Under the pieces are notes generated by a model. It was not told where the DNA came from. It saw nothing but the letters and a program-made list of their open reading frames with translations, and searched no databases. The translations under genes were made by a program, and so were the position numbers. From NCBI RefSeq assembly GCF_013403985.1, contig NZ_JABFDF010000004.1:372001-436000 (forward strand): 64,000 bases of DNA. Reading direction: 5' to 3'. Positions within the stretch are counted from its first letter, which is position 1, and the number at the start of each line of letters is the position of its first letter. This document shows, in pieces, positions 34,667 to 44,369 of this stretch. This stretch comes from Winogradskyella ludwigii. Its GTDB lineage: Bacteria; Bacteroidota; Bacteroidia; Flavobacteriales; Flavobacteriaceae.

Positions 34667-34930
34667 AACAAAAAAAAGCCGCTAAAGTAGCGGCTTTTAA
34701 AATTATGTATTGAGTAAGCTTATTGCTTAATCACTCTAATTGTTTCTGTAACATTAGCTATAGTAACTTTTACAAAGTAAGTTCCTGTTTGTAAGTTAGA
34801 CATATCTAAATCACTAGCTAAGGTATTAGGCGTAGCTCTTAATACTTCTTGACCTAGCATATTATACATTGCCACCTGCTCAATTGTTTTTTGAGCGTTT
34901 AATGTTAATGTATTTTCAACTGGGTTAGGG
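34667..34930. repeat. 264-base direct repeat, copy 1 (sorting-domain end plus terminator)
   Basis: Near identical to 37542-37805, at a constant offset of 2875 bases with no gaps. I count seven mismatches between 34678 and 34930. It covers the last part of the coding region for the sorting domain and the terminator of the 877-residue protein. Confidence 0.92.
34671..34698 (-). terminator. Intrinsic terminator of the 877-residue secreted protein gene
   Basis: AAAAGCCGCTA (34674-34684) and TAGCGGCTTTT (34688-34698) form a perfect 11-bp stem with a 3-base loop. On the minus strand it is followed by a T run. Confidence 0.92.
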
Positions 34931-37353
34931 AAATATGTGAACGCTGCTTTATTTTCAAAATCGCTAGTAGATAACGTAGTTTCTACAGTAATATCAAGAG
35001 TAGATGGACCACCTGCACTGTACCAAGCTCCAACTTGTATATAGTAGTTAGTACCAGCTACAGATGAAAAAGTTAATGCAACTGGGTTAGCAAATGGATC
35101 AATACTATAATCACATGATCCTAAAGTTATACCTGAACAGTCTTCACTTTCAAAAACTCCTATTTGAGAATCCTCATCAATTGAATCTACAGTAACAGTT
35201 AAATCTCCTCCATCTCCAACAATAGTATACCATACATCATTTCCAATAGTACCATTACATGACGTACCAGATGCACCTGTAGCGCCTAAGGTTGTACCTG
35301 AAACTGTTGTGCCTATTGTAAGTGCTACTGCTCCTGCACAATCATCATTTGCTGGAGGACAAACTGCTTGGGTCAAAGTTTCACTGTTTTGTAAACAAGT
35401 TACATCATTATCATCTGCGATAGTAATAACTACATCTGTAGCATTTGTATAAGGGCCAAATGTTAACGTAGTCATTGAAGTTGCTGTTTGTGCAACACTA
35501 CCTTGATCGTCTGTTATTGTAATATCTGTCGCAGTTCCCATATCTGTAATATCTACTTCTATGTTAAAACCTCCACTTGTTTCACAATCACTAACTACAC
35601 TATATGTTGCTGTTGCATTAGTACATGTAGGTGGTCCTTCACAAGATACATCTAAAGTATATTCTCCTGCATTAGCAAGGTAACCATGAACTAATACGTA
35701 ATACTCTGTTCCAACAATTGTTGTAACAGTAAGTAAGGAAGTTGTTCCTGTTACTCCATCATCATTTCCATCAACACATACCAAAGCTTCACAAGCTCCT
35801 TCAAATACTCTAATTTTAGTATCAAATGTTGAATTACTTAAATCTAATGTTACGCTATCTCCAATACTACCTGAAGCAGCACCTGCATCATCAGAATTAG
35901 TACCTGTAAATTTATACCAAACAGCACCACCTGTTCCTGCAGTTGTAGTACAAGTTCCTGGATCATTAGTCTCTGGTAATGCAAATGTTGTGTTTCCAAC
36001 ATACTGTCCACCACATACTATTGTTTCTGCATCTACACATTCATCGTTTGCTACAGGTAAAGGCGCTGTAATTGATAATACTCCAGAAACATAGGTTGTT
36101 CCATCCCAAGCATCACCATTACTACCATCTGCTAAAATACCGCCATAAGTAAAAGGTCCTTCATTAAATTTATAACGTGTTGCATAATAATAAGTCCCTT
36201 CATCTAAACCAAGATTCTGCATAGCTAGATTATATTCATCATTATTACCGTTTTCCCCAAAAAATGTAGCCACTTCCCAAGTCCAATCTTCTGTAGAAGG
36301 ATCTGTATCTGTTGCACTATAACCAATCCAAACCTCTACTCCTGCAGCTGCCTCTCCAACCGTTGTATCTGTTAAACCTTCTTCATAAAATTGCGCATAA
36401 ACCATTTGATCTGTCATTTCGCTTAAAGGAAACGTTAATGTCGCAGGCCATTGTAAGTTATAATAATCTAGAGTATTTGAATCTACAGGACATGAATCTA
36501 AAACGGAATCTAAAACCACATCACATAAAGCATCATTTTCATTTTCAAGTGTTAAGGTTACCGGAGTACTTATAGGAAAAGGACCTACTGTTACCTCTCC
36601 TGTTGCAGTTACCGTTGTAGAGGCTACACCTGCATCATTAGTAATTTCAAGATTTGTAGAATCTCCTAAATCTGTTACGTCTACCAAAATAGAAAATTGA
36701 GAATTATCACAATCTTCAACTAGTGTTGCTGTACCTGCTGCTGAAACACATATTGCAGTTATTCCGTTCATAGTAATATTACCAATATACGGAGTTAACA
36801 CACCCACTAATGGTGCTAAAGGGTCAGAATTAGCGCCATCACTCATTTGTCTTAGCGTTCTATTAGAACCAACGTCTGTACCAATCAATACATCAGAAGA
36901 ATCTTCATAACCAGCTTCGTTAGCATCTAAGGCAACTATTAAATTATCAGTTCCGTTGTAGCTAAATGGAGCATTAAAAGTGAAAGTAATTGTAGTACCT
37001 GATTTTGTCAAACTTCCATTAGTCATAACTTGAGTTAGTGTAGATACATCCACCCAATCTTCTGTAGAATCAAAAACGGTCTTAGTTGTATGGCCTATCC
37101 ATAAATCGATCATATCATCAGAATTATCAATAGCTTCTGTATCTGCCATTTCAAAAGAAATAGATGTTATGTCACCAACTGAATTTATCTCTGAAGCTAA
37201 ATAAATAGATTGCGCATAAGAATATCCATAATAAGGATTAATAGGATATGTGTTGAAAGCACTAGTGTACGTACCATCACCTACCTGAACTTGTGCATTG
37301 GATTGCATAGTAAAAGCAATCAACACTAGAAATAGTAATGTAATTTTTTTCAT
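34720..37353 (-). CDS. Type IX-secreted multidomain protein (877 aa)
   Basis: The signal peptide MKKITLLFLVLIAFTMQSNAQ is followed by a secreted body with a repeated architecture: segments opening with ANDEC or ANDDC, a Cys-rich core and aspartate-rich turns, as in PPC-type beta-sandwich domains. The C-terminal 75 or so residues form a Por secretion sorting domain (YFPNPVENTLTLN ... VKVTIANVTETIRVIKQ). The product should cross the outer membrane by the type IX system and be surface attached or released. No catalytic motif seen. It is paired with a similar gene downstream in the window that shares both ends. Confidence 0.88.
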   Translation of the reverse strand: MKKITLLFLVLIAFTMQSNAQVQVGDGTYTSAFNTYPINPYYGYSYAQSIYLASEINSVGDITSISFEMADTEAIDNSDDMIDLWIGHTTKTVFDSTEDWVDVSTLTQVMTNGSLTKSGTTITFTFNAPFSYNGTDNLIVALDANEAGYEDSSDVLIGTDVGSNRTLRQMSDGANSDPLAPLVGVLTPYIGNITMNGITAICVSAAGTATLVEDCDNSQFSILVDVTDLGDSTNLEITNDAGVASTTVTATGEVTVGPFPISTPVTLTLENENDALCDVVLDSVLDSCPVDSNTLDYYNLQWPATLTFPLSEMTDQMVYAQFYEEGLTDTTVGEAAAGVEVWIGYSATDTDPSTEDWTWEVATFFGENGNNDEYNLAMQNLGLDEGTYYYATRYKFNEGPFTYGGILADGSNGDAWDGTTYVSGVLSITAPLPVANDECVDAETIVCGGQYVGNTTFALPETNDPGTCTTTAGTGGAVWYKFTGTNSDDAGAASGSIGDSVTLDLSNSTFDTKIRVFEGACEALVCVDGNDDGVTGTTSLLTVTTIVGTEYYVLVHGYLANAGEYTLDVSCEGPPTCTNATATYSVVSDCETSGGFNIEVDITDMGTATDITITDDQGSVAQTATSMTTLTFGPYTNATDVVITIADDNDVTCLQNSETLTQAVCPPANDDCAGAVALTIGTTVSGTTLGATGASGTSCNGTIGNDVWYTIVGDGGDLTVTVDSIDEDSQIGVFESEDCSGITLGSCDYSIDPFANPVALTFSSVAGTNYYIQVGAWYSAGGPSTLDITVETTLSTSDFENKAAFTYFPNPVENTLTLNAQKTIEQVAMYNMLGQEVLRATPNTLASDLDMSNLQTGTYFVKVTIANVTETIRVIKQ

Positions 37354-37368
37354 AATATTAGTATGTTA

Positions 37369-37395
37369 GTTAGTTATTCATTAAAAATATGTTAA
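37369..37395. repeat. 27-base leader repeat, copy 1
   Basis: Matches 39319-39345 at 26 of 27 positions. Both copies lie just upstream of a type IX-secreted protein gene and contain TATTTTTA on the minus strand, one base off the -7 consensus, so this may be the shared promoter and leader. Confidence 0.65.
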
Positions 37396-37541
37396 TAATT
37401 CATAATTATATACGAACTCCCTCCCAAAATCGTTTAAGGGTAAAAAAGCACGACTAATGCAGTCCTTCAATTTTCTTGTTAATTACACTCTTTTTTATTT
37501 ATCCAACCTCTAATATAACTTCATGATTTAACAGAATTTGA

Positions 37542-37805
37542 AACAAAAAAAAGCCGCTAAAATAGCGGCTTTTAAAATTATGTATTGAGTAAGCTTATTG
37601 CTTAATCACTCTAATTGTTTCTGTAACGTTAGCTATAGTAACTTTAACAAAGTAAGTTCCTGTTTGTAAGTTAGACATATCTAAATCACTAGCTAAAGCA
37701 TTAGGCGTAGCTCTTAATACTTCTTGACCTAGCATATTATACATTGCCACCTGCTCAATTGTTTTTTGAGCGTTTAATGTTAATGTATTTTTTACTGGGT
37801 TAGGG
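37542..37805. repeat. 264-base direct repeat, copy 2 (sorting-domain end plus terminator)
   Basis: Second copy of the repeat at 34667-34930, with the same content: sorting-domain end, stop codon and terminator of the 569-residue protein. Confidence 0.92.
37545..37573 (-). terminator. Intrinsic terminator of the 569-residue secreted protein gene
   Basis: The same 11-bp stem as at 34674 (arms 37549-37559 and 37563-37573) with one loop base changed, and a T run on the minus strand. Confidence 0.92.
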
Positions 37806-39304
37806 TAGTATGTGAAAGCTGCTTCGTTTTCTAAAGTATCAGCAGAAAGTGTTGCATCTACAGAAATAGTAAAATCACCTTCTGTTCTGTCTGTACTTAC
37901 AGCAGCAACTCCATCATTCCAAACACGCACTAAATAAGTAGTACCTGAGGTTAAACCTGTAAGAAGTAAAGTCTCACCAGCATTTGCATCAGAACATCCT
38001 ATCTGTAAAGATTGCTCTTCTACCTCGTCATATAAAGAACAATCATTTTCATATACTGCAACATTAGCTTGATCTGCAGCACCTAAAGATGTAGTTACTG
38101 TCATTGCATCAGCTATTGCTTCAAATGTATACCATACATCTACAATAGTAGCAAAAGTATTTTCACAACTTGGGTTGTCATCTGAAACATTTACCGTTGC
38201 ACCAACGGTTGTACCTGCTGTTGGTGTAGATATTGTTAATGCTTCTGCATTTGCACACAAATCATTTGCGGGTGCTACTGCTTGAGTAACACAAGTTATT
38301 GTCATATCATAGTCACCAACACTTGTAAAGTTATAACCTTCAACAGTGATATAATATGTAGTACTTCCATCAGATGGGAATGTTAAATATGATCTTGTGC
38401 CTAATGTACAATTCGCTGTACCACCATCATCATTTGCAGCAACCAATGTAAGGTTACCAGAAGTACCTGTATATACTAATACAGAAGAGTCATAACTAGA
38501 TCCACATAAATCTATTGTAATATCTTCGGCAGTACCAGATCCCGTATAAGAGAACCATACGTTTGGTGCATCTAAATCTGCTCCACCTCCATCTTCTGCA
38601 TCATCTTCATCTAAAGTTGCTTCATTTGTAGCACCTGTGTAATTTCCACCACAAGCTACGGCTGTTGCATTGGCAAAATCATCATTTGCTGGTGGACAGG
38701 TATATTCAAATACTCCAACAGTAAAACTACACGGAGTTTCTAATGCTTCTGAATCAATAGTTACAGATTCCCCAGAAAGATAAGGACCTACTACAACTGT
38801 TCCAACTACAACAGGGTAAGTTGTTACTCCATCATTAAAAACAGTCCCTGCGTCTCCAGCATCCGAAACTTCGATTTCTATTGAAAATGTTCCATCTACA
38901 GCACAATTATCAATAATGGTGGTGCTATCTACAATAGCTGCGTTACAAGTAACACAAATTACAGTGTAAGCTTCAGCAAGATCTTCATCATCAGCGCTTG
39001 CAACTACATTAGAAACGTTATTAAATATAGAATATGAAGTCTCATAAGAAAATAATCCTGTATCATTGTATACTGTAGTAATTAACTGACCATCTGTAAC
39101 TCCTGGTAGGCTAAAAGTAGCCGCCGAACCATCATCCAAAGTAATATCGTCTAAAACAACAACACCATCTATAAGAACATCTAAGGTATTACCGTTCCAA
39201 CCATCACCATATGAATCATAAAGTGTGATAGAGTGATCACATTGCGCATTCATTGTAAAACTTAGCAAAATGCTAGTTAAAAATAATAAAGTAATTTTTT
39301 TCAT
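37595..39304 (-). CDS. Type IX-secreted protein (569 aa)
   Basis: Signal peptide MKKITLLFLTSILLSFTMNAQ, then a domain opening CDHSITLYDSYGDGWNG, a calcium-loop-like motif often found in secreted flavobacterial proteins. PPC-like modules follow (ANDDFANA, ANDLCANA), then a sorting domain whose last 64 residues differ from the 877-residue neighbour by one residue (NTLAS versus NALAS). It is probably exported by the type IX system to the surface. No enzyme motif found. Likely arose with its neighbour by duplication. Confidence 0.88.
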   Translation of the reverse strand: MKKITLLFLTSILLSFTMNAQCDHSITLYDSYGDGWNGNTLDVLIDGVVVLDDITLDDGSAATFSLPGVTDGQLITTVYNDTGLFSYETSYSIFNNVSNVVASADDEDLAEAYTVICVTCNAAIVDSTTIIDNCAVDGTFSIEIEVSDAGDAGTVFNDGVTTYPVVVGTVVVGPYLSGESVTIDSEALETPCSFTVGVFEYTCPPANDDFANATAVACGGNYTGATNEATLDEDDAEDGGGADLDAPNVWFSYTGSGTAEDITIDLCGSSYDSSVLVYTGTSGNLTLVAANDDGGTANCTLGTRSYLTFPSDGSTTYYITVEGYNFTSVGDYDMTITCVTQAVAPANDLCANAEALTISTPTAGTTVGATVNVSDDNPSCENTFATIVDVWYTFEAIADAMTVTTSLGAADQANVAVYENDCSLYDEVEEQSLQIGCSDANAGETLLLTGLTSGTTYLVRVWNDGVAAVSTDRTEGDFTISVDATLSADTLENEAAFTYYPNPVKNTLTLNAQKTIEQVAMYNMLGQEVLRATPNALASDLDMSNLQTGTYFVKVTIANVTETIRVIKQ

Positions 39305-39318
39305 AAAATAAATTTTAA

Positions 39319-39345
39319 GTTAGTTATTCTTTAAAAATATGTTAA
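39319..39345. repeat. 27-base leader repeat, copy 2
   Basis: Second copy of the leader element at 37369-37395, with one mismatch, located about 15-40 bases before the start of the 569-residue protein gene. Confidence 0.65.
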
Positions 39346-39473
39346 ATCTTTAGAATATAATTAGCTTTAACAACAGAATCGTTTAAATACAAATATAAAC
39401 GACAAAAACCACTGATTTATTCTTGTAAGTATTTTCGAACAATAGAATATGATGCCTAAATTAAATTTAAGGC

Positions 39474-39510
39474 AAAAAAAAGCTCTTACATTAAGATAAT
39501 GTAAAAGCTT
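39474..39510 (-). terminator. Intrinsic terminator of fabI
   Basis: AAGCT plus TTACATT (39480-39492) pairs with AATGTAA plus AGCTT (39498-39510), with one mismatch. On the minus strand a T run follows (39474-39481). It closes the recN-fabI unit. Confidence 0.88.
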
Positions 39511-39538
39511 AGATAATTAAAAGTAAAGTGATTACGTG

Positions 39539-40357
39539 TTATTGCTTCTCTACAAAAGTTTCTAGAACCACATCACTAACACCCATATTACTAAATCCTC
39601 CATCATTATATAGATTTTGAAGTGTTACACGTTTTGTTAAGTCACTAAATAAGGTAACCGTGTAATTAGCACAATCCATGGCTGTAGCGTTACCTAAAGG
39701 AGACATTTTTTCTGCATAAGCAATAAAGCCATCAAAGCCTTTAACACCTGTACCAGCTGTTGTTGGTGTTGGCGATTGTGAAATGGTATTAACACGTACT
39801 TTTTTATCTCTACCAAAGAAATAACCAAAACTACGCGCTACACTTTCTAAATACGCTTTGTTATCTGCCATATCATTATAATCTGGAAACACACGTTGCG
39901 CTGCCATATAAGTTAAGGCTACAATACTTCCCCATTCATTCATAGCATCTGCTTTGTAAAGCGTCTGCATTACTTTATGGAAAGACATCGCAGAAACATC
40001 AGTTCCTTTTTGAGTCCAAGCGTAATTTTGATCCGTATAATGTTTTCCTTTCCTTACATTAATAGACATCCCAATAGAATGTAATACAAAATCTATTTTG
40101 CCTCCTAATATCTCCATAGACTGTGCTACTAAATTCTGTAAATCTTCTTCTGAAGTTGCATCTGCAGGAATAATCTGTGAGCCTGTTTTCTTAGCCAGTT
40201 CGTCAATCTGCCCCATTCGTATAGAAACTGGAGCATTAGTAAGTACAAAGGTTCCTCCTTCTTCGTGAACGCGTTCTGCTGTTTTCCATGCTATAGAATT
40301 CTCGTCTAAAGCACCAAATATAATTCCTCGTTTTCCTTTTAATAAATTGTATGACAT
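39539..40357 (-). CDS. fabI: Enoyl-ACP reductase FabI
   Basis: NADH-dependent final reduction step in each round of fatty acid elongation. The 272-residue protein has the FabI-type opening GKRGIIFGALDENSIAWK, FVLHSIGM in the middle, and the Tyr-x6-Lys active site of this family in the segment YMAAQRVFPDYNDMADNKAYLE. ATG start. It lies 45 bases after recN on the same strand and is followed by a strong terminator. Confidence 0.95.
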   Translation of the reverse strand: MSYNLLKGKRGIIFGALDENSIAWKTAERVHEEGGTFVLTNAPVSIRMGQIDELAKKTGSQIIPADATSEEDLQNLVAQSMEILGGKIDFVLHSIGMSINVRKGKHYTDQNYAWTQKGTDVSAMSFHKVMQTLYKADAMNEWGSIVALTYMAAQRVFPDYNDMADNKAYLESVARSFGYFFGRDKKVRVNTISQSPTPTTAGTGVKGFDGFIAYAEKMSPLGNATAMDCANYTVTLFSDLTKRVTLQNLYNDGGFSNMGVSDVVLETFVEKQ

Positions 40358-40402
40358 GGTTGTTTATTGTTGTTGGTTAAAGGCTGTAAAACCTTGAACT
40401 TT

Positions 40403-42055
40403 TTAATTCAATAATTGTTTGGCGTGTTCTCTTGCAGAATCTGTAATAGTTAAACCACCTAACATTTGTGCGATTTCTATAACACGTTCTTCTTCGTTTA
40501 GCTTCTTTAACTGTGTATGTGTGATATTATCAACATCAGTTTTAAACACTTTAAAATGTGAATTGCCTTTAGCTGCAATCTGAGGTAAATGCGTAATTGT
40601 AAAGACTTGCATCTTACCACTCATTTGCTTCATAATTTCACCCATTTTATTTGAGATTTCTCCTGAAACTCCAGTATCAATTTCATCGAACATGATGGAT
40701 GGTAACTGTATGTATTCCGCCAAAATAGATTTAATCGCTAACATGATACGTGAGAGTTCTCCACCTGAAGCTGATTTCTTAAGTTCATTAAAACTTGAGC
40801 CCTTATTAGCCATAAATAAAAACTGTAAACTGTCTTTACCATTTTTAACAAAATGATCTGTTGGTTCTAACTGAACCTTAAATTTAGCATTAGGCATCCC
40901 TAAATCTAAAAGTACAGCCTCTAACTTAGACACAAAAACTGGAATTACTTTTTTTCTATTCTTATGAATCTTTAAAGCTATTTGATTTAATTTTTCGCTA
41001 GCCTTTAATATGTCTTGTTCTTTATCAAGTATTGATTGATCTAAACTTTCAGTATTATTAATTTTAGATTGTAAATCGTTTTTAATTCCTATTAAATCTT
41101 CAATTTCTGAAACAGAATGCTTTTGAAATAAATTATTTACAATTTGAAGTTGGCTATTAATTCTATCTAACTCCTGTGGATCTGTAGATAGATTCTCCTC
41201 AAGGTTATCAATTTCAATTAAAATATCGTCTAATTCTATACCAACACTAATGATACGTTCTTTTAAAGTTTCATATGGTTTTCCGAAACTTGAAATTTTA
41301 GATAATTCTTGTTTTGCAGAATTTAATTGATCTATAGTTCCTACTCCTTCGCTACTTAATAGTTCTTTGGTGCTGCTTAACTTTTCTCCAATAATTTCTA
41401 CATTATTAAGTTCCTCATATTGGGACTCTAAGTCTTCAAGGTTAATTTTTTCTAATTTGATTTCATTTAATTCCTTAGACAGAAATAGATTGTAATCGTA
41501 CTCTTTTATCAATTCAGCTTTAGATAATTTTAATCCTTCTAAGGATTTTTGAAGGGTTTTAAAAACTACTAATTGCTTAGAAAACACCTCTAAATTAGAC
41601 TTGTTTTCTGCCAAGGCATCTATGACCTTAAACTGATAATCGTCTTGAGTTAACTGTTGTGTTTGATGCTGCGAATGTATATCTATAAGAAAACTACTTA
41701 ATGCGACTAAACTCTCTAAGGTTACTGGAGTATCATTGATGAAGGCTCTAGATTTTCCGGAAGGTAATATCTCCCTTCTAATGATGGTTTGTACATCGTA
41801 GTCTAAATCTAAGGTTTTAAATAGTGATTCTAGATCGTAACTCGCAATATCGAAAACAGCTTCGATAATACATTTCTCTCCTGCACTTTTCACCTGACTT
41901 AAGTCGGCACGTTTTCCTAAAACTAAAGACAGACCACCTAACAAGATGGACTTACCAGCACCTGTTTCACCGGTAATAATAGTTAATCCATTATTAAATG
42001 TTACGTTTAACTCATCTATGAGTGCGTAATTTTTTATGTGAAGTGATGTTAGCAA
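40403..42055 (-). CDS. recN: DNA repair protein RecN, TTG start
   Basis: SMC-like ATPase acting in double-strand-break repair. The 550-residue protein has the P-loop GETGAGKS near residue 31, a long central coiled coil (about 160-370) and the ABC signature with Walker B (SGGELSRIMLAIK, IMFDEIDTGVSG). The first codon is TTG at 42053-42055. The family N terminus MLTSLxIKNYALI begins exactly there, and no ATG lies between it and the upstream in-frame stop. An exact -7 element sits 20 bases upstream. Confidence 0.95.
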   Translation of the reverse strand: MLTSLHIKNYALIDELNVTFNNGLTIITGETGAGKSILLGGLSLVLGKRADLSQVKSAGEKCIIEAVFDIASYDLESLFKTLDLDYDVQTIIRREILPSGKSRAFINDTPVTLESLVALSSFLIDIHSQHQTQQLTQDDYQFKVIDALAENKSNLEVFSKQLVVFKTLQKSLEGLKLSKAELIKEYDYNLFLSKELNEIKLEKINLEDLESQYEELNNVEIIGEKLSSTKELLSSEGVGTIDQLNSAKQELSKISSFGKPYETLKERIISVGIELDDILIEIDNLEENLSTDPQELDRINSQLQIVNNLFQKHSVSEIEDLIGIKNDLQSKINNTESLDQSILDKEQDILKASEKLNQIALKIHKNRKKVIPVFVSKLEAVLLDLGMPNAKFKVQLEPTDHFVKNGKDSLQFLFMANKGSSFNELKKSASGGELSRIMLAIKSILAEYIQLPSIMFDEIDTGVSGEISNKMGEIMKQMSGKMQVFTITHLPQIAAKGNSHFKVFKTDVDNITHTQLKKLNEEERVIEIAQMLGGLTITDSAREHAKQLLN

Positions 42056-42074
42056 TTGTCTATAATTTATTAAA

Positions 42075-42082
42075 CAAAATTA
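42075..42082 (-). promoter_or_regulatory. -7 element of recN
   Basis: Reads TAATTTTG on the minus strand. A transcript start near 42068 gives a leader of roughly 13 bases before the TTG start. Confidence 0.55.
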
Positions 42083-42254
42083 AGTTTTTACGGATTAGTA
42101 ATATGAAAATACATAGAAAATATTTGAGAACTATAAACCTAAAAAACATAGGCATGTTTAAAACAAAAATCTATTGACTTAAATGGCATTGTGGAAGGAA
42201 TAACCTATTACAATAAAAGATTAAGAATCTATTGAAACTAAATATTTAAAAAAG

Positions 42255-43142
42255 TTAATATTTAATATTTCTCCATTTTTGAGAATACATAGGAGCAATT
42301 CGGTTTAAAACCTCTTGAATTTCTATAATGTTAACCGTTGGTCCGCCAGAAAGAACATCAGTAATTTCGTCTGCTTTAGCATCAAAAAACACACGCATTA
42401 AATAAGAATTAGGTCTTACACTATGTACTTTTTTTAAATCATCTAATGCAGAGATAATTTGAGACTTCCCTTCTTTTGCACTTTCACTCATAATATCCAT
42501 ACCTTGAATATGATATTTATACATCGTAGATCTTATACCTTTATATGATGGTGACATTAAATTATTAATTAGAGCAAAACGCGATTGTAAGCCGTCTTCT
42601 AATTTCCAACCTTGACCACTAACTTGTTGCGAATAGTTAGCTATAGTTTGTGCTTGGCTAAAATAATCGTTACCTCCGTTTAGTTCAAATGAATCTGCAT
42701 CCATACCTAAAATCATGTATACATGAAATGACAATACTGAGATTAAATTAGATTCGAATTGTCCTTTATTAAATACTAAATTTTGAAATTCTACATATTC
42801 AAAATTAAAACTCTTGTCATTATAATTATAAACTGGTGAGCTGTAAGTAGAGTTATAAATAGGTCTTGAAGATGACACCTGAAGTGTCGCTGAAAAGAAA
42901 TTATTATTTTGCTGTGTTACATTAATAACCATACTGCAATTAATACGCTCGGTCTGTCTAAAACTTTTATTTGTCCATTTGGTGTTATTAATGAACTCGG
43001 TAAGTTGATTTCCTAAGGTTTTAAAAATAACATCATTTTCGTTTCCTGTTTGTTGTGCTATTACATTTACAGTACAGTTTAATTCTTGCGAAAAAGTAGC
43101 CGTAGATACTAAAAAAGCCAATAAGAGAAATAAGTTACGCAT
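42255..43142 (-). CDS. DUF4835 family exported protein
   Basis: A 295-residue protein with signal peptide (MRNLFLLLAFLVSTATFSQ) and the DUF4835 pattern ELNCTVNVIAQQTG at its mature N terminus. It is found almost only in Bacteroidetes, next to coaBC, and its function is unknown. The ATG lies inside the end of coaBC (8-base overlap), so translation is coupled. The conserved linkage with bamD suggests an envelope-related job, which is inference only. Confidence 0.88.
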   Translation of the reverse strand: MRNLFLLLAFLVSTATFSQELNCTVNVIAQQTGNENDVIFKTLGNQLTEFINNTKWTNKSFRQTERINCSMVINVTQQNNNFFSATLQVSSSRPIYNSTYSSPVYNYNDKSFNFEYVEFQNLVFNKGQFESNLISVLSFHVYMILGMDADSFELNGGNDYFSQAQTIANYSQQVSGQGWKLEDGLQSRFALINNLMSPSYKGIRSTMYKYHIQGMDIMSESAKEGKSQIISALDDLKKVHSVRPNSYLMRVFFDAKADEITDVLSGGPTVNIIEIQEVLNRIAPMYSQKWRNIKY

Positions 43143-44346
43143 GCGTTTGTTTTAGTATAAGTTGCATTAAATCATGAGCAACATCTGCTTTAGATTTTAA
43201 TTCGTTTTCAATAATGTCGTTAGACGATGTTATAAAAGTAACTTTATTTGTTGATACACCAAAACCTGCTCCTTTATCTCGTAAAGAATTTAAAACAATA
43301 AGATCTAAATTCTTAGATTCTAATTTCCCTTTGGCATGTTCTAATTCGTTATTGGTTTCAAGAGCAAAACCCACTAAAAATTGATTTGTTTTAATAGCAC
43401 CAAGAGACTTTAAAATATCTTTTGTCTTTTCTAACTCAATAGTTAACGTTGTATCCTTCTTTTTTATTTTCTGATCTGCAACATTCTTAGGTTTATAATC
43501 TGCAACTGCTGCAGAAAGAATAGCAATATCTGTAGTGTTAAAATGTTTATGAACTTCTGTATACATCTCTTCTGCACTAACCACAGGTTTAACCGACACG
43601 AAATTATGCACTATTTTTTGATGTGTTGGACCTGTAACTAAAATAACCTCAGCACCTAAGTTAGACGCTGCTTTTGCTATTTCAAATCCCATTTTCCCAC
43701 TAGAGTGATTACCAATAAAACGCACTGGATCTATAGCTTCGTAAGTAGGACCTGCTGTAATTAGAACGCGCTTACCTTTAAGTGGTAATTGATCTAAAAC
43801 ATCATTTTCAATATAACTAAGGATAGCTTCTGGTTCTGCCATACGACCTTCTCCTACTAGACCACTAGCGAGTTCGCCTGTACCTGCAGGAATCATTTTG
43901 TTTCCGTAAGATTCTAGTTTTTTGAAAGATGTTTTGGTAGACTCATGCTTGTACATATCTAAATCCATAGCAGGAGCAAAATATACAGGACATTTAGCAG
44001 AAAGGTAAGTAGCCAAAAGAATGTTATCACAAACACCATTGGCCATTTTTGCCATCGTATTGGCTGTGGCTGGAGCAATAATAAAGTAGTCTGCCCAAAG
44101 CCCTAAATCAACATGATTGTTCCATACCGCGTTATCGTTTTCTTCATCTATAAAAGAAGAATAAACTGGGTTTTTTGATAAAGTAGAAAGTGTAAGTGGA
44201 GTTATAAAATCCTTAGAAGCAGGTGTCATAACGACTTTAATGTTGGCACCTGCTTTTATGAATAATCTGACTAAACTAGCAGATTTATATGCGGCAATAC
44301 CAGCAGTGATGCCTAATAAAATATTCTTATTTTTTAGAATAGACAT
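43135..44346 (-). CDS. coaBC: Bifunctional phosphopantothenoylcysteine decarboxylase/synthase
   Basis: Two steps of coenzyme A synthesis in one chain of 403 residues. The N-terminal flavoprotein CoaC half (about 1-180) has LLGITAGIAAYKSASL, the catalytic His in WNHVDLG and APAMDLDMYKH. The C-terminal CoaB half has GPTYEAIDPVRFIGNHSSGKMG and the nucleotide-site AAVADYKPK. ATG start. Part of the bamD-rpoZ-coaBC-DUF4835 unit. With coaE at 31.9 kb, the window holds three of the CoA pathway activities. Confidence 0.96.
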   Translation of the reverse strand: MSILKNKNILLGITAGIAAYKSASLVRLFIKAGANIKVVMTPASKDFITPLTLSTLSKNPVYSSFIDEENDNAVWNNHVDLGLWADYFIIAPATANTMAKMANGVCDNILLATYLSAKCPVYFAPAMDLDMYKHESTKTSFKKLESYGNKMIPAGTGELASGLVGEGRMAEPEAILSYIENDVLDQLPLKGKRVLITAGPTYEAIDPVRFIGNHSSGKMGFEIAKAASNLGAEVILVTGPTHQKIVHNFVSVKPVVSAEEMYTEVHKHFNTTDIAILSAAVADYKPKNVADQKIKKKDTTLTIELEKTKDILKSLGAIKTNQFLVGFALETNNELEHAKGKLESKNLDLIVLNSLRDKGAGFGVSTNKVTFITSSNDIIENELKSKADVAHDLMQLILKQTHA

Positions 44347-44369
44347 TAAATTGGTATTAGTGTGTTTAA

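Noticed and set aside
36312..36575. Plus-strand frame inside the 877-residue secreted protein gene
   Set aside because: Low-complexity translation opposite a well-supported type IX-secreted protein; a shadow frame.
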